Below, one piece after another: positions 1-8,117 of a stretch of DNA of 12,531 nucleotides. The position numbers were made by a program, and so were the translations under genes. Numbering within the stretch: the stretch's first letter is position 1; each line of letters opens with the position of its first letter. The stretch is from NCBI GenBank assembly GCA_041485905.1, contig JBGPKK010000138.1, positions 1 through 12,531 of the forward strand. The letters run 5' to 3'. Under the pieces are notes generated by a model that did no database searches, was not told the DNA's origin, and saw only the letters and a list, made by a program, of their open reading frames with translations. The stretch comes from JAHFUI01 sp041485905. Lineage in GTDB: Bacteria; Acidobacteriota; Vicinamibacteria; Vicinamibacterales; CAVVIG01.

Positions 1-705
1 CAAGATCCTTGCGGACTCGACGTCGCCGACCCGCGCCGCGAACAGCAGGGGCGTGCTCCCCCCTCTTGGGACCGTGTAGTTGAGCTCTTCGCGGCCCGCC
101 CTCTGCGTCACTTCGCTGGTGACGGTCTGCGTGTAGACGCGCGCGCGGGCCCGAACGTCCGCTCCGCGTTCGACGAGCGCCTCGACGACCTGCGGATGTT
201 TCTGTGCCGCTGCCCACATCAGCGCCGTCTGGTCGTGAGACGACTCTCTTGTGTTCACGTTGGCCCCACGCGCCAGCAGCGCCTTCACCGCTCCCAGCTC
301 GCCGGTGCGCGCGCACGTCATCAGCACGTCCTCGCCGTTCAAGAGGGCGGCGTTCGGATTCGCGCCCGCCTTCAAGAGCTTCTCCACCATGGCGGCGTTG
401 CGGTTCGTGCAGGCCAGGAAGAGCGGTGTGACCCCGGTGTCGTTTGCCGCATTCACGCGCGCGCCGGCGTGAATCAGCAGGTCCGCCGTGGTCAGATCAT
501 CGAAATGTACGGCCCAGTGAAGCGCCGTCGCGCCGTCACCCTGAGGCGCATTCACATCGACGCGCTGTTTCAGCAGGGCCCGCACCACGTCTGTGTTTTT
601 GTTCTTGACCGCATTGACCAGACGCAGATCGCCCGCGGCCGCGAGGCCGACGCTCGCCGCGAGGGGCAGGAGAACGTAAAACGCAAAACGCAAAATGCTT
701 GTCAT
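1..705 (-). CDS. Exported ankyrin-repeat protein (C-terminus beyond window)
   Basis: The frame is open from the ATG at 705 to the left edge (235 codons), so the C-terminus is missing. Residues 1 to about 23 form a signal peptide (MTSILRFAF, then a Leu/Ala-rich core ending near GLAAAGD). Ankyrin repeats follow, with recognisable units such as GDGATALHWAV, DTGVTPLFLAC, LLARGANVN and LVERGADV, spaced about 33 residues apart. Ankyrin repeats bind other proteins; the partner here is unknown, but export points to the periplasm. The start lies 8 bp after the stop of the DUF1552 gene. An in-frame GTG at 717 overlaps that stop (GTGA) and is an alternative, translationally coupled start. The order DUF1592, DUF1552, ankyrin suggests one operon. 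The ankyrin fold is certain; the role is not. Confidence 0.88.
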   Translation of the reverse strand, partial: MTSILRFAFYVLLPLAASVGLAAAGDLRLVNAVKNKNTDVVRALLKQRVDVNAPQGDGATALHWAVHFDDLTTADLLIHAGARVNAANDTGVTPLFLACTNRNAAMVEKLLKAGANPNAALLNGEDVLMTCARTGELGAVKALLARGANVNTRESSHDQTALMWAAAQKHPQVVEALVERGADVRARARVYTQTVTSEVTQRAGREELNYTVPRGGSTPLLFAARVGDVESARIL

Positions 706-713
706 CAACCTGG

Positions 714-2063
714 TCACAAGCCAGAGAGCGCCCGATCGTCGACCCTTCCGGTGCTGTCGCCGATGCGATCCCAACGCACGCCCAACTTGTCCAGCAGCGT
801 CAAGTGCAGGTTCGCCAGCGGCGTCTCCTTGGGATACCGGATGTGGCGTCCTCCCTTGAGCTGACCCGCGCCCCCGCCCGCCAGCACGAGGGGAATGTTG
901 CGGGGGTCGTGGGCGTTACAGTCGCCCATGCCGGTCCCGTAGATCATCATCACATGGTCGAGCAGCGAGCCGTCGCCGTCTGGCGTCGAGCGCAGCTTGT
1001 CCAGCAGATACGCGAACTGCGTGACGTGATAGGCGTTGATCTTCTCAACCTTCGCAACCTTCTCCGGTTCCTTCTGGTGGTGCGTGATGGGGTGATGCGC
1101 GTCGGGCACGCCGATCTGCGGATACGTCACGCCGCTGAATTCGCGGCCCAGCATGAAGGTCACGACGCGGGTCAGATCGGACTGATACGCCAGGACCTGC
1201 AAATCGCACATCAACTTCACATGCTCGTCGAACGTGGCCGGGATGCCCGCGGGGTGGTCGACGAGAGGCAGCTCCAGACCGCTTTGTTCCTCGGCCTTCT
1301 GGATTCGCCGCTCCACGTCACGAATGGCGTCGAGGTACTCGACCAGCTTGACACGATCGCCCTGCCCGAGCGCGCCCTGGAGGTGTGCGGCCTCCTGGAT
1401 CACGGAGTCGAGGACGCTCTTGTCCTGCCGGATCCGGGCGAGCCGCGCCTTCGGATCCGTGCTTCCGCTATCGCCAAACAGCCGCTCGAACACCGCGCGC
1501 GGATTGTTCTGTGTCGGCAACGGGGTATTCGCGCTGCGCCAGGAGATCGTGTTGGTGTAGGCGCAGGCAAAGCCGACGTCACAGGCGCCCGCCGTCTCGC
1601 CGGACTCGATGGCCAGCTCGAGCGACGCCAACTGCGTGTACTTGCCCATCTCCTGCGCGACGATCTGGTCGATCGAGATGCCGGCATCGAGGAAGGTCTC
1701 GCTCGTGGGAGGAGACACGTCGGTCAAGAACCGCGTGCTGGCCTTCGCATGGGCGCCGCCGGGCCGTCCGGGGGTCGGGACACAGGCCAACCCGCTCACC
1801 ACGAGCAGCTGATCCCGGAAGGGCGCCAGCGGGCCGAGCGTCGGCGTGAGCTCGTACGCCGCGCCCTCGGCCGCCGGCGTCCACTTCTCCATGACCATGC
1901 CGTTCACGACATACATCACGCCGAAGCGGTTGATCGGTTTGGCGGCTGTCTTCTGAAGGGCGGTCAGCGCCGGCACCATGCCGTCGAGCAGAGGCAGCGC
2001 CAAGGTCGCACCGATGCCGCGGAGCACCGTGCGGCGGGGCATCGCCATCCTGGTAATAAACAT
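714..2063 (-). CDS. DUF1552 family protein, Tat-exported
   Basis: This is a 449-residue protein of the DUF1552 (HXXSHH) family, a secreted family of unknown function that is nearly always encoded next to DUF1592 cytochromes. The N-terminus has a twin-arginine signal (PRRTVLRG at residues 9-16, then a hydrophobic stretch ending LPLLDGM), so it is probably exported folded. The family's histidine cluster is visible as HHPITHH at residues 323-329, that is H-x-x-T-H-H with Thr where the family name has Ser. The ATG at 2063 has a strong ribosome site, GGAGGAGG, on the complement of 2071-2078, 7 nt away. Downstream ATGs at residues 6 and 8 are possible but have no such site. It lies 110 bp after the DUF1592 gene, with two palindromic repeats between, and 8 bp before the ankyrin gene. 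The family assignment is firm; the biochemical role is unknown. Confidence 0.92.
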   Translation of the reverse strand: MFITRMAMPRRTVLRGIGATLALPLLDGMVPALTALQKTAAKPINRFGVMYVVNGMVMEKWTPAAEGAAYELTPTLGPLAPFRDQLLVVSGLACVPTPGRPGGAHAKASTRFLTDVSPPTSETFLDAGISIDQIVAQEMGKYTQLASLELAIESGETAGACDVGFACAYTNTISWRSANTPLPTQNNPRAVFERLFGDSGSTDPKARLARIRQDKSVLDSVIQEAAHLQGALGQGDRVKLVEYLDAIRDVERRIQKAEEQSGLELPLVDHPAGIPATFDEHVKLMCDLQVLAYQSDLTRVVTFMLGREFSGVTYPQIGVPDAHHPITHHQKEPEKVAKVEKINAYHVTQFAYLLDKLRSTPDGDGSLLDHVMMIYGTGMGDCNAHDPRNIPLVLAGGGAGQLKGGRHIRYPKETPLANLHLTLLDKLGVRWDRIGDSTGRVDDRALSGL

Positions 2064-2087
2064 GTCCTAGCCTCCTCCGACGAAAAC

Positions 2088-2117
2088 AGGCGGACCCAAT
2101 AGGGTCCGCCCTACGCT
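2088..2117. repeat. REP-like palindromic unit, copy 1
   Basis: A perfect 9-bp stem, GGCGGACCC at 2089-2097 pairing with GGGTCCGCC at 2102-2110, encloses the loop AATA and is followed by CTACGCT. The 30-bp unit recurs at 2146-2175 with a single difference, in the loop. It lies between two co-oriented genes, where such hairpins can stabilise or partly terminate a transcript. There is no T-tract, so a classic intrinsic terminator is unlikely. Confidence 0.75.
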
Positions 2118-2145
2118 CATTTCGCTCTGATCAGACCCACCCGCC

Positions 2146-2175
2146 AGGCGGACCCGATAGGGTCCGCCCTACGCT
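2146..2175. repeat. REP-like palindromic unit, copy 2
   Basis: This is the second copy: GGCGGACCC (2147-2155), loop GATA, GGGTCCGCC (2160-2168), then CTACGCT, which runs into the TAG stop codon of the DUF1592 gene (2174-2176). The stem is identical to copy 1 and the same tail follows. Bases 2141-2151 (CCGCC-A-GGCGG) form a second, overlapping small palindrome. Confidence 0.75.
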
Positions 2176-4594
2176 AATCTCGCAACGCACTTGTACTCAT
2201 GTCAAACGGCGCGCTCCCGACGATGCCCATGATGATGGATGACCAGCGATGATCATCCGCCGCCGCCGCCCTCGCGATCTTGCGAACGGCCGGCAGATCG
2301 TAATACTCGATGCCACGGCCCACGGCGTAGGCCAGGAGTTTTTCGGTGAAGGTGCGGACAAAATCGTCTCGATGGCTCAGCAAGAGCTTCCGCAATCCAG
2401 TCACGCCTTGAAACTGGCTTCCGTCCGGAAGCGACGCAGACGCGTCGATCGGCGTGCCATCACTGACGGCGCGCCACTTCCCAAGCGCGTCAAAATTCTC
2501 GAGCGAGAACCCCAACGGATCCATCCGCACGTGGCAAACCGCGCAGCCCGCGTTTTTCCGGTGGGCCTCGATCCGTTCGCGTACCGACCGAGGCGCACCG
2601 TCCACCCCGCTCTCCTTCAGCACGGGCACATCAGGTGGCGGCGCCGGAGGCGGCGCACCGAGCATGTTCTCGAGCAGCCACCTGCCCCGCACGACTGGCG
2701 ACGTGCGGTTGGCGTACGACGTGACCGTCAGGATGCTGGCCTGACCCAGGAGACCTCCACGGATCCCATCCTGGACTGTCACGCGCCGAAAGTGGCTTCC
2801 GTAGATGTTGGGAATCTGATAGTGCCGCGCCAGCCTCTCGTTGACGAACGTGTAGTTCGCGGTCAACAAGTCCATCACGCTGCGGTTTTCACGCAGCTGA
2901 CTGCCGATGAACAACCGCGTCTCCTGCCGCATGGCCTCACGCAGGTTTTCGTCGAAGTCCGGAAACTCGTCCACGTCGGGCACGACGCCCGCAAGCTTGC
3001 CCAGCTTCAACCACTGATTGGCGAAGTTGTCGACCAACGCCTGCGAACGGGAATCGCGGAGCATGCGCCGAACCTGCTGCTCCAGCACCGCCGGGTCCTT
3101 GAACCTTCCGCGAACGGCTGCATCGAGGAGCTCAGCGTCTGGGATGCTGCTCCACAGGAAAAACGACAACCGTGACGCGAGGTCGACATCACTGAGGCGA
3201 TAGGGCGTGCCCGGCGCGATGTCGGCCGGCTCACGTTCGATCCGGAACAGAAAGCTCGGAGCGGCAAGGATTCGCCGGAGACCAAGTTGGATGCCGGCAT
3301 CGAAGCCGCTCTCGGCTCGGCCAGCTCTGTAAAAACCGAGCAGCGTCTGGACTTCCGCGTCCGCCACGGGCCGCCGATAGGCTCGGCGGGCAAGCGTGGA
3401 GAGAATCTTCTTCGCGCAGGGCTCTTCGGAGGCGCTGTCGGTGGGCCTGCACACGAACACCTTGCGGCGGCTCGGTGTGTCGACGGCGCCGATTCCCTGG
3501 TACGGACCACCGATCGAGACGGCGTCCACGGCCGGGTCGCCGTCATACAGCTCATTGGTCGTGCGCGCAAAGCCTCGCTGCGGTGGCTGGAGCACGCCTT
3601 CAGGTTCCCGATATTTTCTGACGAACGAGACCCCCACCTCTCGCGTACCGGCCTTCACGGGGACGCGGACCTCGAGGCCCGCATCCGCCGTGTGCATGTA
3701 GACTTCCCATTCAGGCTCGCCCTGCGTATTCCCTGCGAAGCTCTCGGGCGCCGTCAGACCCTTGCCTTCGCCGCCCACCGTGAAGCGCTTGATGAGCACG
3801 CCGTCCAGGCGCACGTCAATCTGGTGCGGCTCACCCATTCCCATCAGATACAAATACAGTTGTCGTTTGAGCACGACCTTGACGGTGTACTCGCCGTCGA
3901 GCGGAAAGTGATAGCGAATTGCAGTGCCGCCGCGTGACCCGAACGGCAGTGCCTCGCTCGTCCGATCGTCTTGCACCAACGCCGTCGGGATTTTGAACGT
4001 GTCGACGACGGGATTGATCGAGCGATCGCCCACGGCGAGTCGACTGACGGTCGAGGCCGCGGACAGGTAGCTCTCGAGCAAGGCAGGCGAGACCGACAGG
4101 ACGCTGGCGACATTGTCGAAGCCCTGCTGGTCCGGCTCGTCGGCCAGCAGAAGCGATCGGCCGTCGATCTCGAGCGCGAGCAGGTCGCGGACGGCGTTCG
4201 CATACTCGGTCCGGTTCAGCCGATGAACCGGGACCCGTCCTGGATTGGGCCTGGCGGCGCTCGCCGTGTCGAGTGTCGTCTCGAGCCAGGAGGTCGTGGC
4301 ACCGTAGGTGGCCTCATCGGGCCGCGGCCGCCCGGGCGGAGGCATCTCACGCGTGCGAAGCTTGCGCGCCACTTTTTCCCACGCCTCGGCGGCATCGCCG
4401 ACATGCTCGACGTTCATCTGGTCGAGCAGAAGTCCGGCGGTCTTCAGCCTGGCGTTGTGGCAGGTGACGCAGTACTGATCGAGGACCTCGCGTGCGGGGA
4501 CGGCCGCGGGTGCAGCCTGAACGTGCAGGTAGCCGGCGCCCACTGCCGTCAACCCGAACAAGCCCAACAGGATGGCTCTCGTCAAGCGCCTCAC
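2174..4594 (-). CDS. DUF1587/1595/1592/1588/1585 multidomain exported c-type cytochrome
   Basis: A protein of about 806 residues with the full planctomycete-type cytochrome architecture. After a signal peptide (MRRLTRAILLGLFGL...) comes a haem c motif CVTCH (residues 42-46). DUF1587 follows at about 122-186 (VHRLNRTEYANAVRDLL), then a beta-rich insert at 195-385, DUF1595 at about 391-452 (ARRAYRRPV), DUF1592 at about 463-590 (LSFFLWSSIPD), DUF1588 at about 608-706 with a second haem motif CAVCH (684-688) and MDPLGFSLENFDALG, and DUF1585 at about 729-796. It is probably a periplasmic redox enzyme; the substrate is unknown. It is the first gene of the operon with the DUF1552 and ankyrin genes. 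The GTG at 4594 is chosen because it opens directly on the signal peptide. A TTG at 4606 would add four residues. Neither has a good ribosome site. Confidence 0.92.
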   Translation of the reverse strand: MRRLTRAILLGLFGLTAVGAGYLHVQAAPAAVPAREVLDQYCVTCHNARLKTAGLLLDQMNVEHVGDAAEAWEKVARKLRTREMPPPGRPRPDEATYGATTSWLETTLDTASAARPNPGRVPVHRLNRTEYANAVRDLLALEIDGRSLLLADEPDQQGFDNVASVLSVSPALLESYLSAASTVSRLAVGDRSINPVVDTFKIPTALVQDDRTSEALPFGSRGGTAIRYHFPLDGEYTVKVVLKRQLYLYLMGMGEPHQIDVRLDGVLIKRFTVGGEGKGLTAPESFAGNTQGEPEWEVYMHTADAGLEVRVPVKAGTREVGVSFVRKYREPEGVLQPPQRGFARTTNELYDGDPAVDAVSIGGPYQGIGAVDTPSRRKVFVCRPTDSASEEPCAKKILSTLARRAYRRPVADAEVQTLLGFYRAGRAESGFDAGIQLGLRRILAAPSFLFRIEREPADIAPGTPYRLSDVDLASRLSFFLWSSIPDAELLDAAVRGRFKDPAVLEQQVRRMLRDSRSQALVDNFANQWLKLGKLAGVVPDVDEFPDFDENLREAMRQETRLFIGSQLRENRSVMDLLTANYTFVNERLARHYQIPNIYGSHFRRVTVQDGIRGGLLGQASILTVTSYANRTSPVVRGRWLLENMLGAPPPAPPPDVPVLKESGVDGAPRSVRERIEAHRKNAGCAVCHVRMDPLGFSLENFDALGKWRAVSDGTPIDASASLPDGSQFQGVTGLRKLLLSHRDDFVRTFTEKLLAYAVGRGIEYYDLPAVRKIARAAAADDHRWSSIIMGIVGSAPFDMSTSALRD

Positions 4595-4606
4595 AGTTTG
4601 ACCCAA

Positions 4607-4729
4607 AACTGACGGATGTCAACGATCTTGCGCCCGCTGTGGAGCGTACGGCTGGTTTGTCAGCCAGCCACGAAAGCACGAAGAGATAGGATTTGGTAAG
4701 CTGCGCCACGTTTGCGTCAAGGAGGACTC
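4607..4729. other. Divergent intergenic control region
   Basis: This gap separates the leftward DUF1592 operon from the rightward amidohydrolase gene, so promoters for both should lie here. A perfect 6-bp inverted repeat, GGCTGG (4650-4655) and CCAGCC (4664-4669) with an 8-nt loop, is a possible operator. A TTGTCA at 4657-4662 and a TAGGAT at 4687-4692 resemble promoter boxes but are 24 bp apart, too far for one sigma-70 promoter. AAGGAGG at 4719-4725 is the ribosome site of the amidohydrolase gene. Confidence 0.4.
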
Positions 4730-6094
4730 ATGCGCTGGCGAACTGGGATGCGAGCGGTCGTCGGGTTGCTCGTCGCAACGGTCGCGGTCTCCGGGACCGT
4801 CGTGTGGTCCCAGGGTCGTGGAGGAGGAGGAGCTCCGGCGCAAGCCAAGTTCCTCGCGTCGCCGACGCAGGTGGTCGCCGTCCGTGCGGGTCGCCTGTTC
4901 GATCCGAAGTCGGGAACGTTGTTGAACAATCAGGTGATTCTCATCCGCGGCGACAAGATCGCGGACGTTGGTGCGACCGTGCAGGTCCCGTCCGACGCAC
5001 GAGTGATCGACCTCAGCGTGGCGACCGTTCTTCCCGGCATGATCGACGCGCACGTCCACGTGTTTCCCCGCGATGAGAATGCGTCCAACGAGGCCCGCAC
5101 GCTGGTGGGGGTGGCGAATGCACAGACCGACCTGGAGGCCGGCTTCACGACGGTCGTCGACATGGACTCGCGCGGCGGTTTTGGCACCGTCGATCTCCGC
5201 AACGCGATCAACAGCGGGTTGATTCAGGGCCCGCGCATGCAGGTGGCCGGCCCCTCGATCAACCAGCGAGCGAGCGGCCACGTTTCGAGCCCGCCCGGAC
5301 GCCTCTTCGAGTTCACGGAAAACAAGAACGTCAATTCGCCGTGGCTCGGCCGCGCGGCCGTGCGCGAGGCGAAGCTGCACGGGGTCGACTGGATCAAGAT
5401 TTATACGACCCAGGACTTCGTGGGCGCGGAGTACAGCGAGTTCAAGCCCGACGGCACGCTGGTGGCCAGTCCGTCTTTGACCCTCGAGGAGGTCGAGGCG
5501 ATTGTCGACGAGGCGCACCGGCTGGGACTCAAGGTCGCGTGTCACACCTACGGCGGAGAAGGTCAGCGGAGCTGCCTCACGGCGGGCGTCGACGCGCCCA
5601 ATCATCTCACCGACCTCGACGACGAATCGTTGAAGATCCTGGTCCAGAAAAAGCTGCCGCTCGTGCTGACGATCGACGATTTGCTGTCTTTGGAAGCGGG
5701 CGATTTGAGAATCACAGGCGGCAAGAACAGCCGCCTGCGCATGGCCGAGCAGAGCTTCAAGAAGGCGCGGGCCGCCGGCGTCCCGATTATTTTTGGGAGC
5801 GGCGCCACCTCCGCGAGCATTCCGCACGGCAAGCAGGGGAACCAGTTCGCCTATTACGTCAAGTGGGGCATGACCCCTGCGCAGGCCCTGCAGATGCCCT
5901 TCCTGACGACTGCCACGATGCTGAACTACAACTGGGTGGAGAAGATTGGAAGCGTGGAGAAGGGGAAGTTCGCCGACCTGGTTGCCGTCGCGGGGAATCC
6001 GCTCGCTGACGTCACCGAAATGGAACGGGTCAGGTTCGTCATGAAGGGCGGTATGGTCGTGCGGAACGATCTCGGTCCGCGGCCGGCCAAATGA
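4730..6094 (+). CDS. Exported amidohydrolase-superfamily protein with atypical metal site
   Basis: A 454-residue amidohydrolase of the imidazolonepropionase/prolidase-like type, made with a signal peptide (residues 1 to about 29, ending near VVWSQG). Family marks are the composite beta domain with PGMIDAHVHVF (His108, His110), WIKIYTT with Lys223 where a bridging lysine often sits, CHTYG (His272), PNHLTDLD (His292), and the C-terminal GSVEKGKFADLVAVAGNPL block. The usual F-G-T/S-D-A-G segment before P-H-G reads FGSGATSAS, so the aspartate that normally binds or activates the metal-bound water is Gly358. The ATG at 4730 has AAGGAGG 4 nt upstream; an in-frame TTG at 4712 lies upstream of that site and is less likely. 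The substrate cannot be predicted. The next gene follows after 62 bp, probably in the same transcript. Confidence 0.9.
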   Translation: MRWRTGMRAVVGLLVATVAVSGTVVWSQGRGGGGAPAQAKFLASPTQVVAVRAGRLFDPKSGTLLNNQVILIRGDKIADVGATVQVPSDARVIDLSVATVLPGMIDAHVHVFPRDENASNEARTLVGVANAQTDLEAGFTTVVDMDSRGGFGTVDLRNAINSGLIQGPRMQVAGPSINQRASGHVSSPPGRLFEFTENKNVNSPWLGRAAVREAKLHGVDWIKIYTTQDFVGAEYSEFKPDGTLVASPSLTLEEVEAIVDEAHRLGLKVACHTYGGEGQRSCLTAGVDAPNHLTDLDDESLKILVQKKLPLVLTIDDLLSLEAGDLRITGGKNSRLRMAEQSFKKARAAGVPIIFGSGATSASIPHGKQGNQFAYYVKWGMTPAQALQMPFLTTATMLNYNWVEKIGSVEKGKFADLVAVAGNPLADVTEMERVRFVMKGGMVVRNDLGPRPAK

Positions 6095-6156
6095 ATGCCA
6101 GAAGGAACCCCTTTTCAGGCGCGTAAACCGACGCCCGTGACGCAGGAGGAAAGGTG

Positions 6157-7374
6157 ATGCGCGGAATTGTCGCCACGGCGATCGTGCTCACGTGGACTCT
6201 CGTCGTGGCGGCCTTCCCCCTCCGTGCCTCGTCCGAACAGGGGGCTTCAGGCGGAAGCGTTGAGGGAACACTTCCCAAGGATGTGTATCCGGATTCCAGA
6301 AACCGCCTTCCCGCGATCAAACGAGACGACCTGGACGAGCGGGGCAAAAAAGCTTACGACGAAGCCGTCAAAGGCGCGGCTTCGCCCGGCAGCCCGCAAG
6401 GAGCGGCCGCGATACGGCTTCACGCGTCAGGAATGAACGTTCGGTGGGCATCCCCCGTCGGGCGTCAGCTCACAGAACTCGCGATCCTGACGACGGCCCG
6501 CGAGCACGATCAGCCGTACGAGTGGTCGCTTCATGAGATGGAAGCGGTCGCCGTCGGGCTGAATCCGTCCGTCATCAACATCGTCCGTCACCGGAACCCT
6601 ATCGCCGGAGTCGCGCAGAAGGAAGCGGCCATCATCCAGATGGGCCGCGAGATTTTTGACCAGCACCGTGTGAGCTTGGCAACCTACGCGCGGGGATTGA
6701 AGCTGTTTGGCAAGAGCAATCTGGTCGACATCCTCGACTTGATGGCTGGGTACTCGGGCACGGCGGCGAGGCTCACTGCCTTCAACCAGCAGATGCCTCC
6801 TGGCTGGAAGCAGTTCCTGCCTCTTCCTTTTACTCCTTCCAATGACATTTACCAGGACTCGAGAAGCCGTCTTCCGCTGATCAGAAGCCAAGGCCAGGAG
6901 GCAAGCCCGAATCTCTACAGCCGCCAGCTTGCGCCCGAGGGCACGGGGCCCGGGCACATCGGTCGTCACGGTCGAGGTCTGCAGTCGCTGGAAGCGAGCG
7001 TGGGGCCGCGCCTGATGGCGTTGGCGATCCTCGTGACGGCCCGGGAGCACGACGCACAGTACGAGTGGACGATCAACGAACTCGCGGCACAGAAGGCAGG
7101 CCTGGAATCAGCGATCGTTGACATCGTCCGCGATCGCAGGCCTCCGGCCGCACTGCCGGAAAAGGAGGCGACACTGATCGAATTCGGTCGCGAACTTTTC
7201 AGCAAGCATAACGTGAGCTCAGAGGCCTACGCGCGTGCCTTGAAAGTGTTCGGGGAGAGAGACCTCGTCGACCTGGTGAGCGTGATGGCGCAGCACTCTG
7301 CGGACGGTGTGCTGGCAATAGCGTTCGATCAGCACCTGCCCGCCGGACAGAAGCCTCTGTTGCCGATACGTTGA
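6157..7374 (+). CDS. Exported tandem carboxymuconolactone-decarboxylase-like protein
   Basis: A 405-residue protein with a signal peptide (MRGIVATAIVLTW..., cleavage near residue 25). It has two similar halves. Each begins D-[VI]-Y-x-D-S-R-x-R-L-P (residues 42-52 and 230-240), carries an AhpD/CMD-like core (ELAILTTAREHDQPYEW and ALAILVTAREHDAQYEW) and closes with a Q-x(1-2)-P-x-G-x-K stretch. The peroxidase CxxC motif is absent, so an AhpD peroxidase role is unlikely and the carboxymuconolactone-decarboxylase branch fits better. Half 1 keeps E-W-x-x-H-E (Glu122, His126, Glu127); half 2 has Asn307 in place of the histidine, so it may be structural only. The ATG at 6157 is chosen because AGGAGG at 6144-6149 lies 7 nt away; the adjoining GTG at 6154 is less well spaced. 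It is probably co-transcribed with the amidohydrolase gene. Confidence 0.85.
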   Translation: MRGIVATAIVLTWTLVVAAFPLRASSEQGASGGSVEGTLPKDVYPDSRNRLPAIKRDDLDERGKKAYDEAVKGAASPGSPQGAAAIRLHASGMNVRWASPVGRQLTELAILTTAREHDQPYEWSLHEMEAVAVGLNPSVINIVRHRNPIAGVAQKEAAIIQMGREIFDQHRVSLATYARGLKLFGKSNLVDILDLMAGYSGTAARLTAFNQQMPPGWKQFLPLPFTPSNDIYQDSRSRLPLIRSQGQEASPNLYSRQLAPEGTGPGHIGRHGRGLQSLEASVGPRLMALAILVTAREHDAQYEWTINELAAQKAGLESAIVDIVRDRRPPAALPEKEATLIEFGRELFSKHNVSSEAYARALKVFGERDLVDLVSVMAQHSADGVLAIAFDQHLPAGQKPLLPIR

Positions 7375-7412
7375 GCGGGCGGCGCCGGCTTGCGGTGCTG
7401 AAGATGTGGGGC

Positions 7413-7847
7413 TCACTCCTTCAATTCCGGCACGATCCGAAACGGTTTTCGATCCTTCAGGCGATACACCGAGAAGTCCGTGCGATCGATCGTGAATACG
7501 AGCGCGCTGTCCAGCTCTTCGGCCAGCGTCACGAGCGTGGCGTCAGCGAAATCCATCGGCAGATCGGCGTACTTGGCGAGGAGCACGCGGACCCGGGTGA
7601 GAGACGCCGGGGTGGACGGCACAAGGACGGCTCCGCCCTGAAGGAAGAACTCGACGCACGTCGTCACCCCTCCGTCGATGGACGCGAGCAGGTGCGTGGC
7701 TTCTGTGAGAATGGCTTCGGTCGACACGACTGGACCCTTCCACGCGTCGAAGAAGCGCCGGCACGCGTCGTGATGGGTCTGACTGCGGTCCAGGAGCGAC
7801 ACGAGCGCGCCGGTGTCGAGCAGGAGCTCATTGGCCACGGCGGCCAC
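7413..7847 (-). CDS. PIN-domain ribonuclease toxin (VapC-type)
   Basis: A 144-residue PIN-domain protein. PIN toxins are Mg-dependent RNases that cut tRNA or rRNA and are held in check by a partner antitoxin. The acidic site is visible: Asp11 in LLLDTGALVSLLD, Glu49 in STEAILTEATHLL, Asp99 and Asp102 in LPMDFADATLVTLAEEL, and Asp121 in FTIDRTDFSVYR. Length and order of motifs are normal, so it looks intact. The GTG at 7847 overlaps the end of the antitoxin gene by 20 bp; another GTG at 7838 would remove three residues. Overlap and order (antitoxin first) are typical of vapBC operons. It converges on the decarboxylase-like gene with only 38 bp between the stop codons. The RNA target cannot be told from sequence. 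Confidence 0.9.
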   Translation of the reverse strand: MAAVANELLLDTGALVSLLDRSQTHHDACRRFFDAWKGPVVSTEAILTEATHLLASIDGGVTTCVEFFLQGGAVLVPSTPASLTRVRVLLAKYADLPMDFADATLVTLAEELDSALVFTIDRTDFSVYRLKDRKPFRIVPELKE

Positions 7848-8094
7848 GACGCTTGAGGCCCTCGATCACGTATTCGCGATGTCGTTCGGCGAGGTCTGGC
7901 ACGCCTGACTTGAGCGATCCAATCAGGCCACGGACCCGTTCGGCAGGCCTCGCCGCGCCGGCCTCTCCCACCTGCAGAAACGCCTGCAGGGCCAGTCGAA
8001 CGATGTCGGAGTTCTTGCGCCGGAGCTGTTTTGCCGCGCGACGAAGCGCCTGGCTCAGATCAGCCGGCAACCGTACGGTGACCTGGTCCTGCAT
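7828..8094 (-). CDS. Ribbon-helix-helix antitoxin (CopG/VapB-type)
   Basis: An 88-residue protein. The N-terminal 45 residues have the ribbon-helix-helix pattern: a beta strand QVTVRLPADL, helix 1 SQALRRAAKQL, a turn with RRKNSD and helix 2 IVRLALQAFL. Such proteins bind operator DNA as dimers. The C-terminal half, rich in Arg and Lys (ending EGLKRRGRRGQ), would wrap the toxin. The ATG at 8094 has a weak ribosome site (GAGG) 10 nt upstream. It is the first gene of the pair and overlaps the PIN gene by 20 bp. It probably represses its own promoter together with the toxin, which is established for the family and not shown here. Confidence 0.85.
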   Translation of the reverse strand: MQDQVTVRLPADLSQALRRAAKQLRRKNSDIVRLALQAFLQVGEAGAARPAERVRGLIGSLKSGVPDLAERHREYVIEGLKRRGRRGQ

Positions 8095-8117
8095 GGGTCT
8101 GTTACCTCTTGCAGTCT

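Noticed and set aside
699..2102. Long plus-strand open frame opposite the DUF1552 gene.
   Set aside because: Its translation is Arg/His/Gln-rich with no recognisable motifs. The minus strand encodes a complete DUF1552 protein with a strong ribosome site.
4619..5827. Long minus-strand open frame opposite the amidohydrolase gene.
   Set aside because: Low-complexity Arg-rich translation and no start signal. The plus strand has clear amidohydrolase motifs and a strong ribosome site.
7375..7412. Bidirectional terminator between the convergent decarboxylase-like and PIN genes.
   Set aside because: Only a short GCCGGC palindrome is present, with no stable stem and no T-tract on either strand.
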